A DNA stretch of 64,000 nt from Bin87 sp965197635 (GCA_965197635.1 CBDANN010000008.1:744001-808000); one strand, 5' to 3'; positions 44,666-54,353 are shown, counted from the stretch's first letter. Program-made: numbers and translations. The notes: a model not told the origin generated them from the letters alone.

Positions 44666-45891
44666 TTAGAACGGCGGCGGGTCTATGTAGTCGGCCCATG
44701 CCTGCATCAATGGCCGGCGTTGGTCCAGCAGGTCGGTACGGAAATAGGCTTGCGATACCGATGTTCCGGTTGCATGGGCAAGGCTCAACTCAATAACTTC
44801 CCAACTTGCGCCGGACAGCTCCGCAGCCCAATCGCGCCAAGTTGACCGGAATCCGTGCGGTACGCATCCGAGATTGCTTTTGCGCGCCCGATCCAGCAAT
44901 GCGTTTTCAGACAATGCCTTGCCGCTGGTCGGGTGTGGGAATACCAGCATCGATCCGATGCGTTACCGCCACCGGCCACCCAATCAAAGGCACTGTCATC
45001 CGGGTTGCGGTGAAGTTCCCGTGCCCTGGTCAACAGCGATTGCGCTTGCAATGACAGCGGTACGCGGTGATCGCGTTTGGCCTTCATTCGCACTGCAGGG
45101 ATTGTCCATAGCCCGGCGCCCAGATCTATTTCGCCCCAGGTAGCGTAGCGCACCTCGCCGGTACGCGCCGCCGTCAAGATCAAAAATTCAAACGCCAGTC
45201 GGGTAACGGGTTTGGCCTCCGACATTCGTATCTTGTGCAACGCGCCGCGCACCGCCGAATGATGCAACGCTGGCCGGTGAACCACGTCCGGCGTAACCTG
45301 CGGTAGCAGTTCCTCAAGCGCATCATCGGCGGGATTGCTGGGGCGGTATTCATGGGCAACCGCCCAACGAAATACCTTGGTCATTGCTTGCCGCACCTTG
45401 CGGGCGGTTTCGTGATTGCGCCGGCGCAACGGCCCTAGCAGCGCGGCGATCTCGGAACGGGTTATTTCGTCAACCCGCGCATCGCCAAACGTCGGCATGG
45501 CGTGTAATTCCAACCGCCTAACCCAGCGTTTGGCGGTCGCCGCGCCCCATTCGTCTATGTTCAGGTCGTGTACCGTCTGCGCCGCTTGCCGGAACGTGGG
45601 GGTCGCCGCCAGCCGCTCCGAAACGGTAACGGCAGGCTTGCGGGTTTCCGTCCACGGGTTGCGCCCTTGCGCTATCGCCGCCCGGTTGGTGAGTGCCGCT
45701 TTTCGCGCCTTTGCCAGCGAAACCGTCGGGAACCCGCCCAACCCTTTATCCGTCCGCTTGCCGTCAACCCGGATACGCTGGACCCAATTCTTTGTACCGT
45801 TCGGGGCGATGTTCAGATACAACCCGTCGCCGTCGCCGTACCGCCCCGGTTTGGCTAGTGTCTTGACTTGCTCGGTCGTGAGATTAGGCAC
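44666..45891 (-). pseudogene. P4-type tyrosine integrase, frameshifted
   Basis: GTG 45891 with GGGGGG upstream. DUF4102-type N-terminus (LTTEQVKTLAKPGRYGDGDG, LYLNIAPNGTKNWVQRIRV, GGFPTVSLAKARKAA), core AFEFLILTAARTGEVRYATW with the first catalytic Arg. Near 44945 one base is lost after NASD, and the HGFRSTWRDWAA, SLAHATG and AYFRTDLL part with His, Arg and Tyr continues in another frame to the TAA at 44666, which is also the IS5 target duplication. tRNA-Arg lies 113 bases upstream of its start, the usual target of this integrase type. Confidence 0.88.
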
Positions 45892-45970
45892 AGTCCCCCC
45901 TGTTTTATACAACCGCCGTAGCGGTTGTAACACCGGCTATGTACCACTGGCTGGGGAGATTTCACTATAC

Positions 45971-45995
45971 AACCCCTGTATAGACAGGGGTTTTT
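45971..45995. terminator. Hairpin terminator beside tRNA-Arg
   Basis: AACCCCTGT, loop ATAG, ACAGGGGTT, then TTT on the plus strand. On the minus strand it follows the tRNA-Arg 3' end, so it may end the tRNA transcript. Confidence 0.6.
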
Positions 45996-46004
45996 GGTGG
46001 TATA

Positions 46005-46081
46005 TGGTACCCCTGGAGGGACTCGAACCCCCGACGCGCGACTTAGGACGCCGCCGCTCTATCCAACTGAGCTACAGGGGC
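46005..46081 (-). tRNA. tRNA-Arg (anticodon CCT)
   Basis: Reading leftwards GCCCCTGTAGCTCAGTTGGA, anticodon loop GTCCTAA inside GCGGC/GTCGC, T-arm GGTTCGAGTCCC, and a 3' end CAGGGGTACCA with encoded CCA. The integrated element lies at its 3' side. Confidence 0.93.
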
Positions 46082-46091
46082 AGAAACAAAT

Positions 46092-46167
46092 TGGTGGAGA
46101 TAGCGGGGCTCGAACCCGCAACCTCGGCATTGCGAACGCCGCGCTCTCCCAGTTGAGCTATATCCCC
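46092..46167 (-). tRNA. tRNA-Ala (anticodon CGC)
   Basis: GGGGATATAGCTCAACTGGG, anticodon loop TTCGCAA, GGTTCGAGCCCC and the end TATCTCCACCA with encoded CCA. It lies 10 bases before tRNA-Arg in the same direction, so the two are likely cotranscribed. Confidence 0.93.
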
Positions 46168-46277
46168 ACGATCGCAGCCGGCTAGCCCATTCCTGACGGG
46201 CCGGACGCTATCCCATCGTAGCCAACCGGGGCGGCTGGTGTCAAGAAACGTGGCCGCGATCGCACGGATTCTCCACA

Positions 46278-47312
46278 TTAGCCCACCACGCGCACCCGGT
46301 GGTTGTTGCTGTCGGCGATGTAGATGGCGCCGTTGGCGGCGATGCCGCAGCCGTGGGGTCGGTCCAGGCCGGCGTCGGTGGCGGGGCCGCCGTCGCCGTG
46401 ACCGCCCAACTGCCCGCCGGCGATGGTGGTCACGATGCCGGTGTTGGCGTCGATGCGGCGGATGGCGTGGTTCTCGGTATCCACCACGATGACGTTGTTA
46501 GCGGCGTCGCAGCGGATGGCTTTGGGCGCGCCCCAGGTGGCGGCCAACGCTGCGCCGCCGTCGCCGGTGTAGCCGCGTTCGCCGGCGGCCCCGGCCACGG
46601 TGCTCATGATGCCGCCGGCGGTGACCATGCGCACGCCGTTGCCCTCCCGCTCGGCGATGTAAGTGTTGCCGTGTCCGTCCATGCAGACGGCGCGGGCGCC
46701 CAGGATGCTGGCCTGACTGGCGGGCATTCCGTCGCCGCCGCGCACCTTCTCTCCGTTGCCGGCGAAGGTGTCGATGATGCCCGAGGCCAGATCGAGGCGG
46801 CGGAGGCGCTGGTCCTGGATGTCGGCGATGAGCAGGCCGCCCCGTCCGTCCAGGAAGCAGTCGTTGGGTTCCCGCATTTGGGCCTGACTGCCGGGGCCGC
46901 CGTCGCCGGAATAGCCCGGCTCTCCAGTCCCAGCCACAGTGGTGATGACTCCGGTGGCGCCGTCCACCCGGCGCACGGCGGCGTTGAGGCGGTCGACGAT
47001 ATAGATGTTGCCGTCGGCGTCAACCTCCAGTGAGTAGGGTTCGTAGAGCGTGGCTTCCGTGGCCGGGCCGCCGTCCCCGGTATAGCCCTGCTCGCCGGTG
47101 CCGGCCACCGTAGTTACGACGCCGGTGCCAGCGTCAACGCGGCGAACGACGTGGTTGCGGGCCTCGCAGAAGAACATATTGCCGGCGGCGTCGAAGGAGC
47201 ACATGAAGGGTTCGCGCAGGGTCGCGGCGGCAGCGGGGCCGCCGTCGCCGGTATAGCCGGCCTCGCCGGTGCCGACGACGGTACGGATGGTTTGTGTGGT
47301 GGGGGTGGTCAT
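46278..47312 (-). CDS. NHL-repeat beta-propeller protein
   Basis: 344 aa, six similar blades of about 57 residues, each with a G-T-G-E-x-G-Y-T/S-G-D-G-G-P start, an ATLREP-type strand and a G-N-x-x-x-A-D-x-x-N-x-x-V-R-R end (for example GNIYIVDRLNAAVRRVDG). No signal peptide. NHL propellers bind proteins, RNA or act as lyases; function here is open. It sits alone between the tRNAs and the Uma2 gene. Confidence 0.9.
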   Translation of the reverse strand: MTTPTTQTIRTVVGTGEAGYTGDGGPAAAATLREPFMCSFDAAGNMFFCEARNHVVRRVDAGTGVVTTVAGTGEQGYTGDGGPATEATLYEPYSLEVDADGNIYIVDRLNAAVRRVDGATGVITTVAGTGEPGYSGDGGPGSQAQMREPNDCFLDGRGGLLIADIQDQRLRRLDLASGIIDTFAGNGEKVRGGDGMPASQASILGARAVCMDGHGNTYIAEREGNGVRMVTAGGIMSTVAGAAGERGYTGDGGAALAATWGAPKAIRCDAANNVIVVDTENHAIRRIDANTGIVTTIAGGQLGGHGDGGPATDAGLDRPHGCGIAANGAIYIADSNNHRVRVVG

Positions 47313-47408
47313 GTCAGTCTCCGGTCATCGTATCGGTTGGTCGTTGCCCTTCCTAACTATAGCAGGACGCTGGCCATGTTATGATTAGGGCTGCATAGGA
47401 GCCACCGC

Positions 47409-48167
47409 GTGAACCGCTCCCAGCGAGGCCAACTCACGATGACCACCAAACCTGCATCGCCACCGCAATCGCCCCCAACCGCCCCCCGCCTCACGCTGCT
47501 GCCCGACCCGCCCCGACCTCTCGACATGGCCACTCAAATGCCGGACGTAGCCCGGGCCCACCTGATCCTAGATGAGTGGTTCATCGACCGGCTCGACGTG
47601 CTGGTATCTGGCGACGGCTACCTCTGCCGCCACGCCGGACATGCCCGCCGGGGGGTACGGCCCGACTGCCTGGTCGCCCTGGGGCTGACCATCCCTACGG
47701 AAGAAATCGAGATGTCCAACGGCTACACCATCAGCGAAGTCGGCAAGTCGCCGGATTTTGTGCTGGAAATCGCATCGGAGAGCACGGGGACTTATGACTG
47801 CACGGTCAAACGGACGCGGTATGCCGGCTACGGAGTGGGGGAGTACTGGCGCTTTGATCGCACGGGCGGCCGGTTCTACGACGCGGCGCTGGCCGGCGAC
47901 CGACTGCTGCCCAACGGGGAGTACGAGCCAATTCCGGTGGAGACGATGCCCGACGGGGTAATCCGTGGATACAGCGTGGCGCTGGGGCTGGAATTGCGCT
48001 GGGTGGAGGGCCGGCTGCGCTTCTGGGATCCGGTCGCGCGAGAGTACCTGCCCGACCTGGCGGAAGCCAAGGCGCAAATCGCCGCCGAGCGCGCCGCCCG
48101 CCAGCAGGCCGAGGCACGCATCCGCGAGTTGGAAGACCGACTTTCCCAGGGCAGTCCCGAAAATTAG
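47409..48167 (+). CDS. Uma2 family (DUF820) PD-(D/E)XK-like protein
   Basis: 252 aa. GTG 47409 with AGGAG 8 bases upstream; an in-frame ATG at 47439 is the alternative. VRPDCLVALG, KSPDFVLEIASESTGTYDCT and KRTRYAGYGVGEYWRFD are the conserved Uma2 motifs (P-D, E-I-x-S, Y-x-x-x-G-V-x-E-Y-W-x-x-D), a restriction-endonuclease fold common in Chloroflexota and cyanobacteria. The C-terminal 45 residues form a charged coiled coil. Biological role of the family is unknown. Confidence 0.9.
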   Translation: MNRSQRGQLTMTTKPASPPQSPPTAPRLTLLPDPPRPLDMATQMPDVARAHLILDEWFIDRLDVLVSGDGYLCRHAGHARRGVRPDCLVALGLTIPTEEIEMSNGYTISEVGKSPDFVLEIASESTGTYDCTVKRTRYAGYGVGEYWRFDRTGGRFYDAALAGDRLLPNGEYEPIPVETMPDGVIRGYSVALGLELRWVEGRLRFWDPVAREYLPDLAEAKAQIAAERAARQQAEARIRELEDRLSQGSPEN

Positions 48168-48247
48168 CCGGTCGCGCCGATGCGTATGGTTTGGGGTGCA
48201 GGAGGTGGCCATGGTGGTCTCCAAGGGGTAAGTGCAACAAATACCGG

Positions 48248-49636
48248 TTACTCTGCGGGCCAACCGTCGGGGGTCTCACCGGCGCTCAGCGCAACCTGAA
48301 TGGCAGCGGCGGCATCGTCGGTTACCCACTCACCCCACACGTCAGCGTTGCTGTTGAGCCACCAGATGGCGGTGGCGTTGGTGTCGGCGTCGGGATTCTC
48401 CCCTTGCCATCGGACCACTGCCTTGTAGATGTCGATGTTGAAGTCCCAGTTCCGCAACATTGCAACGACATCGGGAGCTCGAACGAGCAGGTCAGGGTTT
48501 GCGGCCATCAAGATGGTGGCGTCCTCGTAAGCGCAGGCTTTTGTGGTGAACCAGCACTGATCGCTGTAAGCGGGTTCTTCCAGACGTACCAGGTCGAGTT
48601 TCAGCGCTGGATCATTGGTGCGCCACTGGTAGCCTAGCCACGGCTCTCTCTTTTCGTAGGCGCCGTACAAATCGGCGTTCAGAGCGGCGCCATCACCGGG
48701 GTTGACGATATGCACGTGGTCGCTCAGCCCATACGCTTCAATCTGCTGGGCATTAGCTACCTCGCAGGCCCAGCCAATCACGCACGACACCAGACGGGCC
48801 TTGCCGCCGGTTTCGGGGGTTGCAAACAGGCGTTTGAACAGCGGGTCTTTCAAATCCTCAACGTGGTCCAGTCTCGGATACCGCTCCTGCAAATATGCAG
48901 GGATCACGAAAGCCGACTGCCAATCGTAGCCCAAGCTGGTGCCCAATGAAATTACGGAACTGTCCACACGCGCCGCTTCCCAGGCTTCTTCCTGGTTGGG
49001 CAGCCAGATTTCCATGAGCAAGTCAACATTGCCGTAACTCAAACTTTGGAACAAGGGTAAGGTGGCGCCAAATCTGACGTCCGTCTGATAGCCGTATCCC
49101 TTTTCAACGATGTACTGCGCGATACGGTTCTGCAACAGAGCGCTGGACCAGTTGAGATCGCCGAAGATGATGGTTTCTTTCGACCGGTCAACATCTCTTG
49201 CCCCTGGTTCCGTTGGACAGGAAGATTGGTCATCGTTGAGGCGCAGGGATACCCAATTCTCCGGCCACTGGGGCGCGCCGTATCGTTCGCTGTTGCTGGC
49301 GACGATGAACCAGTAGTCTGTCCCCGGAGTAAGGCGAGTTATGGTGTAGGCGGTTTTGCCGGCCACATCGACAAAGGTGAAACGCTCCAGCCAGTCGTCG
49401 CCGGCGGCGCGATAATCGGGGTCGGCAATCCAACCGATACGGTAGTAGTTCGCATCGGGCACGGCGCTCCACATGAGGTTGACCTCGCCGGGATTGGGGC
49501 CATTCACCGCCGCTATGCCGGAGGGGGCCGGCGGGGCGCCAACTTGAGCAATCACCGGGCTCAACTCTACGCCAAAAACCACTCCCATGAAAACTGGCGT
49601 GACGATTATAAGGATGATGAAGGCAACCAGTTTCAT
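48248..49636 (-). CDS. Fn3 domain fused to glycine betaine/choline-type (OpuAC) binding domain
   Basis: 462 aa. N-terminal signal or anchor helix (LVAFIILIIVTPVFMGVVFG), fibronectin type III domain at about 33-125 (APSGIAAVNGPNPGEVNLMW, YTITRLTPGTDYWFIVASN), then OpuAC domain from about 150: IIFGDLNWSSALLQNRIAQY, DLLMEIWLPNQEEAW, YRWQ-like DPLFKRLF and NWDFNIDIYKAVVRWQGENP. OpuAC domains bind quaternary amines through aromatic cages for ABC uptake. The Fn3 fusion is unusual. No permease or ATPase genes adjoin it. It overlaps the upstream small gene by 4 bases. Confidence 0.85.
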   Translation of the reverse strand: MKLVAFIILIIVTPVFMGVVFGVELSPVIAQVGAPPAPSGIAAVNGPNPGEVNLMWSAVPDANYYRIGWIADPDYRAAGDDWLERFTFVDVAGKTAYTITRLTPGTDYWFIVASNSERYGAPQWPENWVSLRLNDDQSSCPTEPGARDVDRSKETIIFGDLNWSSALLQNRIAQYIVEKGYGYQTDVRFGATLPLFQSLSYGNVDLLMEIWLPNQEEAWEAARVDSSVISLGTSLGYDWQSAFVIPAYLQERYPRLDHVEDLKDPLFKRLFATPETGGKARLVSCVIGWACEVANAQQIEAYGLSDHVHIVNPGDGAALNADLYGAYEKREPWLGYQWRTNDPALKLDLVRLEEPAYSDQCWFTTKACAYEDATILMAANPDLLVRAPDVVAMLRNWDFNIDIYKAVVRWQGENPDADTNATAIWWLNSNADVWGEWVTDDAAAAIQVALSAGETPDGWPAE

Positions 49637-49920
49637 AATGCTAATTCCTTATCTGCCAAGTCGTCGCCACGGTCACTCCGTCCCCGGCGGAACCGTGAAA
49701 ATGGCCTCTCCGGTTTCGTTGTGATAGTGATTCCCAGCGAATGCTGCAATTCATGGTGGTTGCGGTCCACCGTTTCTTCCAGGCGGTCCATCCGATCTTC
49801 CAGGCGGTCCATGCTGGCTCGGAGTTCGGCCAACGCGTAGCCGCCCCCGCCGACAAGCGTTAGTAGGGTCAAGGCGATGCCGATTACCGCCGTAATCGCC
49901 AGAATGCGAGTGGCGTCCAT
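49633..49920 (-). CDS. Small membrane-anchored coiled-coil protein
   Basis: 95 aa. One membrane helix (ILAITAVIGIALTLLTLVGG) followed by heptads (LRASMDRLEDRMDRLEETVD). Such short TM plus coiled-coil proteins are often found in front of transport or envelope genes. The stop overlaps the start of the Fn3-OpuAC gene by 4 bases, so they are coupled. Confidence 0.7.
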   Translation of the reverse strand: MDATRILAITAVIGIALTLLTLVGGGGYALAELRASMDRLEDRMDRLEETVDRNHHELQHSLGITITTKPERPFSRFRRGRSDRGDDLADKELAL

Positions 49921-50089
49921 AACGCGTTTCCCCCAATCAGGCGTATGCTGACATCATAACGTGGTGGAGGCATTGCCCAGCGGGTGGATGACCATGGGCG
50001 CTGGGCGGCGACATCGAGGCCGCCGTATTTCAGCTCTCCGTAGCCCGAAAATCCTGCTTCTGACGATTCCCTCGCACCAACGCGGCGCG

Positions 50090-51553
50090 TCAGCCGTAAA
50101 GCGCCTCCCCGATGCCGTCAACCGAATGCCGCAGCCGCTCGTCGGTGGCGATGGCATCGCGGATTTTGTTGACGCCGTGGATTACGGTGCTGTGGTTGCG
50201 TCCGCCGAGGGCGCGGCCGATGTCGGTGGGCGTCATGGTCAGTTCGATGGCGAGCAGGTACATTGCGACCTGCCGCGCCTCGGCGACGTTGGCGGTACGG
50301 CCGCGGCCCAGGATCTGATCCTCGGTGATGTGGTAGTGGCTGGCAACGCGGGCCAGCACCTGCTGCGGAGTGAGGTCGCGGCGGACGTCGGGGCCGAGGA
50401 TGGCGTCCAGCTGTTGCGATACGGACTCGGCGGTCAGCGGGGCGTTCATCAGCTGGGACATGGCGATGACGCGGTTGAACGCGCCCTGCAACTGGCGGAC
50501 GTTGTGGCTGACCCGCTGAGCGATGAGGTCCAGCACGGCTTCGGGTACGGCTGATCCCCGGTTATCGGTCAGGAACCGCTCGGCCCAAACATGGAGCATG
50601 GCGAGGCGAGTTTCCAGGGACGGCGGCTGGATGTCGGCCACTAGTCCCCACAGAAATCTGGAGCGCAACCGGTCCTCCAGGGGCGTGATGGTCTGGGGCG
50701 CGCGGTCGCTGGTGAGCACGATCTGGGCGCCGGCCTGGTGCAGGTCGTTGAAGGTGTGGAACAGGCTTTCCTGCGTCTGCTCCTTGCCGGCTAGGAACTG
50801 CACGTCGTCCAGCAGCAGCAGGTCAACGCCCCGGTAGCGGTCGCGGAATTCACGCATGGCGCGCCGATTGATGGCGGAGACGAACTCGTTGGTGAACTGC
50901 TCTGAGGTGACGTAGAGCACGGACCGGCCCTGCTGCAAGGCCCGGTTGCCGATGGCGTGGAGCAGGTGGGTCTTGCCCAGGCCGGAACCGGCGTACAACA
51001 GCAGCGGGTTGTAGCCGACGGATGTGTCCCGATCCTCGGTGACAATGGCTTGGGCGGCGTGGTAGGCCAACTCGTTGCTCTCGCCGACGATGAAGTTATC
51101 GAAGTTGTAGCGCGGGTCGCAGGTTGCCGAATTTATGGCAGTCCAATCGTACCCGTCGCCGGCGGTTCCGCCCCGTCCCAGGTCATAGTTGTCGGGGACG
51201 GGCATCCGCCGGGAGCGCCTGGTGGACGGCGGCGCGCTGACGGCGTGTATGGTGACCCGGCCGTCGGCGTCCGAGGGCTTGGCCACGGAGGGCATAGCTT
51301 CATAGCGAATGTGGGCCGCTTTGCTCAGGGTTTTGGCCAAGGCTTCCTGAGCCATCGCAAGATGCAGGGGCAGTTCCAGCCAGGAGACGGCGAAGGAGCT
51401 GGCCGCGGCCACAACTAAGCAGTTTCCGTCCCAATCGTGTCCGACGCAGGGACGGAGGAAAGTATCGAAATGTTCCTTGGGCATTTCCAGTTGCAGCCTG
51501 CCCAATACAGCTCGCCAGATTAGCGCCGGGTCGGAAGAGTCCGCCATCATCAT
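50090..51553 (-). CDS. dnaA: Chromosomal replication initiator DnaA
   Basis: 487 aa. Domain I (1-85, LIWRAVLGRLQLEMPKEHFD), linker to about 145, AAA+ domain with Walker A GSGLGKTH at 189-196, LLLLDDVQFLAGKE and sensor motifs, and domain IV with GRALGGRNHSTVIHGVNKI for DnaA-box binding. GGGGGA lies before a run of three ATG codons. Neither dnaN nor gyrB is next to it and no clear DnaA-box cluster is seen on either side. Confidence 0.97.
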   Translation of the reverse strand: MMMADSSDPALIWRAVLGRLQLEMPKEHFDTFLRPCVGHDWDGNCLVVAAASSFAVSWLELPLHLAMAQEALAKTLSKAAHIRYEAMPSVAKPSDADGRVTIHAVSAPPSTRRSRRMPVPDNYDLGRGGTAGDGYDWTAINSATCDPRYNFDNFIVGESNELAYHAAQAIVTEDRDTSVGYNPLLLYAGSGLGKTHLLHAIGNRALQQGRSVLYVTSEQFTNEFVSAINRRAMREFRDRYRGVDLLLLDDVQFLAGKEQTQESLFHTFNDLHQAGAQIVLTSDRAPQTITPLEDRLRSRFLWGLVADIQPPSLETRLAMLHVWAERFLTDNRGSAVPEAVLDLIAQRVSHNVRQLQGAFNRVIAMSQLMNAPLTAESVSQQLDAILGPDVRRDLTPQQVLARVASHYHITEDQILGRGRTANVAEARQVAMYLLAIELTMTPTDIGRALGGRNHSTVIHGVNKIRDAIATDERLRHSVDGIGEALYG

Positions 51554-51959
51554 CAGTCCCCCAATGAGTTGAGAAACTATGGTATGGCCGGTGGACCGGC
51601 GCCGCTAGGCGGATTCGCAGAAACATTGTTCCGCCTCATATTTGAAAACAAGCCAATTAAATGCACAGTTTCAAAAAGGGGATTCAAAACAATCTTGCGG
51701 CGGCTGCTCCGGGCCGGAGGCGTGAAAATCGGCCCAATCAGCCGGGGGAGAGCAATGGCGGGCGGGAACAGCAGCCAAGCGCGGACGATATCAATATCTG
51801 GTAGATAACCGCGCCGGGCAAAACCGGGTCGCCGTTTGAGAATGGATTCCGGGTACGGATTTTACATCGATGGACCGGATGGACGGGATTTTGGAACACC
51901 GCGAGATTGCCGCGCTGCGCTCTCAATGGCAGCGGGAGGGTGTCCGCGTTGGCGGCGGG
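51554..51959. other. Intergenic region upstream of dnaA
   Basis: About 0.4 kb, relatively AT-rich around 51630-51690. I searched for DnaA boxes (TTATCCACA-like) and found none convincing. It should hold the dnaA promoter. Confidence 0.5.
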
Positions 51960-53282
51960 TCAAGGTTTGACTGCGCCGATGATGTATTCCGTGTGCATGC
52001 GACGCTCAATGCCCGTGGTCGGCTCGGCCCGGTTGCCGTTGCGGGCTGGCATCATGCGACGGTCACGGTCGAGATTGCGGGGGGCCACCGCCACCACGTC
52101 GAGGCCGGCCTGGGACGCCAGGTCGGCGAGGCATTGGTGGGTGGGTATCAGCACTCCGCGCATGGTGGAGGGGCCAACCACGATTATGGCCGCTGAGTTG
52201 GGCCGGAGCACCCGGGACATCTCACCGATGGCGGCGGACATATCGCCGAAGTACCGGCGTAGCACGCGGGACTTGGGGGCGTCTTTGGCCGCTAAGAGAT
52301 CAACAACTGCCTGAACGGACATGGGTAGCTCGGCGGCGGATTGGCTGGCTTTGTTGCCCATCGATTCGGAGCCGATGTACTGTGCACGCAGCTCGGTAAG
52401 GCTGGGAATGGGGTCTCCCAGCCAGGCCAGCGAGAACTTGTGGGCGCGCATGTAGTCCAAAGCGTTAGCGTAGGGTGGCGACGTTACGATGAGGTCCACG
52501 CTGCCGGCAGGCATGGGCAGGTCGCGGGCGTCGCCGGCGATGATCCGGCTTTCGCCCACGTCGTCGGGATCGACGCTGGCGTAAGCATCAGCGACCCGGC
52601 TGAGCAGGGACGCAAACATCCGTATGGGGCGTCGGGGCGCCTTGTCGGCGACACGGTGGGGGCGAGTGTGAGCCAGATCCCGGGCGCGGGAGACGCCGCC
52701 GGACTTAGTGACGATGGTGGAGGAGAAGATCACCTCCAGCAGGTTGCGCAGGTTGGCATCGGGTTCGGCGCGGACGGCCAGGATGAGTGCGGCGAGTTCC
52801 TGCTGGGTTTCAGGGAAGAACCAGTAGTCCAGGAACTCGCGGGTGGCTTCGTCCATAGCAGCGCGAACCGCAGCGAGTGGGTCGGAGGGACGGCCAATTC
52901 CGGCGTACAGGTCGGCGGCGCGCCGGAGCGCATCGGTTCCAGCGTCACGGACGCATTGGGCATCAAGGGCGGTGGTGCGAGCGGCGCTCTGACGACGGGC
53001 CAGCGGGTCCAGGTCAACGCCGATGACGGAGCGGCCGGCCTGCCAGCCCTCCAGCAGGGTGATGCCGGAGCCGCACATGGGGTCCAGCACGGTATCTCTT
53101 GATATGGAGTTCGGAGGCCGGGTGAGGGCGTTGATGAAATGGCCGGCCAGGCCGTGGGGAAAGCGCGCGGCGAAGGGATGCAGGGCGTGCAGGGGATGGG
53201 CCTCTGGAACTGTCTCCTGGAAAGAAAGGTCGGCGGTAAGGAGGTCGGCCAGGCGTGCGTAGGTGTGGGTAACTAGTGTCAC
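51960..53282 (-). CDS. Site-specific DNA methyltransferase (N4/N6 type), orphan
   Basis: 440 aa. SAM-binding motif LDPMCGSGITLLEGW (residues 66-80), acidic VIGVDLDPLA, and the catalytic TSPPYANALDY near residue 265, order I then IV. FHPFAARFP-type N-terminus and the later RVLRPNSAAIIVVG strand support a TSPPY amino-methyltransferase. No restriction enzyme is beside it. It may be an orphan regulatory methylase or a remnant of a defence system. Confidence 0.9.
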   Translation of the reverse strand: MTLVTHTYARLADLLTADLSFQETVPEAHPLHALHPFAARFPHGLAGHFINALTRPPNSISRDTVLDPMCGSGITLLEGWQAGRSVIGVDLDPLARRQSAARTTALDAQCVRDAGTDALRRAADLYAGIGRPSDPLAAVRAAMDEATREFLDYWFFPETQQELAALILAVRAEPDANLRNLLEVIFSSTIVTKSGGVSRARDLAHTRPHRVADKAPRRPIRMFASLLSRVADAYASVDPDDVGESRIIAGDARDLPMPAGSVDLIVTSPPYANALDYMRAHKFSLAWLGDPIPSLTELRAQYIGSESMGNKASQSAAELPMSVQAVVDLLAAKDAPKSRVLRRYFGDMSAAIGEMSRVLRPNSAAIIVVGPSTMRGVLIPTHQCLADLASQAGLDVVAVAPRNLDRDRRMMPARNGNRAEPTTGIERRMHTEYIIGAVKP

Positions 53283-53713
53283 GATGTTGGCGGCTCAGAG
53301 TGCGGTTTGGTTGGCACTAATGCTAAACGACTAAGCGGGCCTTCCTTCTTCTGTTAGCTGCTCCAGGGCTGCGTTTTACCTCTGGCTAAATCAGGCGTCC
53401 AGATTGACACCGCATTAATTGGCACAGTACGATTCCCCAACCGGCTGGCCCGTCCGGCAAGATTGCGTTCCTCACTATACAGGAAAATCCCATGTCCACG
53501 CACAGACACCAGCAATACCCGCAGGGCTATCGCATATGGATGGTGGTGAATTGGGTCAGGATGCTGATGAGGAAGCTGTTGTCCCAGCCGGCCTTTTTCA
53601 GTTTGCCCCGCATGGAGCCTTTGCTGGGTTCCAAACGCGCCAAGTTCAGCGCCAGCTTGCGCAGCAATGCCAAGTTCTCGGCACAGTGCCCCTTCCGGTT
53701 GCGGACCTGACCC

Positions 53714-53731
53714 CGATTGGTCAAGAGTTCG
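53714..53731 (-). repeat. TTGGTC micro-insert in ISAs1, after LDVT
   Basis: Plus strand CGATTGGTCAAGAGTTCG. The coding strand should read TTCGGCGAGGAC (F-G-E-D) here; net about +10. Confidence 0.8.
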
Positions 53732-53948
53732 TGCGCCGGTAACGTCCAACACCCAATGCAGCCGGTTTTCAATCCCCCAATGGCCCCGCGCGATGTCGTT
53801 GAACCCCTCCGGCGGGAAAGCCTGGCTCAGCAGGTAGTATCGGGCTGCCACGCTAGCGTCAGCCTGCCCGGCCAAACGACGACAGGCCGTAACCTTGCCC
53901 ACGGCCGGCAAACCCGGCCAGTCGTGCCATTCCGGCAACCCGGCCACG

Positions 53949-53965
53949 CGATTGGTCCAAGATCG
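53949..53965 (-). repeat. TTGGTC micro-insert in ISAs1, after SVSP
   Basis: Plus strand CGATTGGTCCAAGATCG with CGAT/ATCG arms. It replaces part of a P-D-I-D-W-like segment, net about +4. Confidence 0.75.
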
Positions 53966-54199
53966 GGCTAACGCTGGCGAAGCGAGTTTCAATACGTCCG
54001 TGCCCCTTGCTGACTGGGGTGGCTGAAGCCAAAGGCGTGGCGGGGTCGTCCAGAAACCATGGCACGTCGTCGTGCAGAATACCCTGATTGCCCTTCAAGG
54101 CCCGGGCGTAGTCCCCGCCCGGCGCCACTACCTGCTGCGATTTGACGCTGGCAGCGCATCGCGTCGGCGGTTACCACGGTACCCCGCAACGTCAGTAGT

Positions 54200-54241
54200 C
54201 CGGGCGTCATCACGCGGGTTCCGGGCGTCATCACGCGGGGT
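54200..54241. repeat. 21-bp tandem duplication in ISAs1
   Basis: CCGGGCGTCATCACGCGGGT(T) followed by CCGGGCGTCATCACGCGGGG(T), just upstream of the second catalytic Asp codon in the coding direction. Confidence 0.85.
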
Positions 54242-54353
54242 CCGGCAGTTTGGGCACCGCCGTAATCTCATTGGACTGGTCGTCAACGGCCAGTTGTCCC
54301 AACACCAGCCGCCGCCTCAGCCCAAGCGCTGACCAGATGCAAGGGCGAGCGTG

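Noticed and set aside
51554..51959. Possible oriC beside dnaA
   Set aside because: No cluster of DnaA boxes seen; only moderate AT richness.
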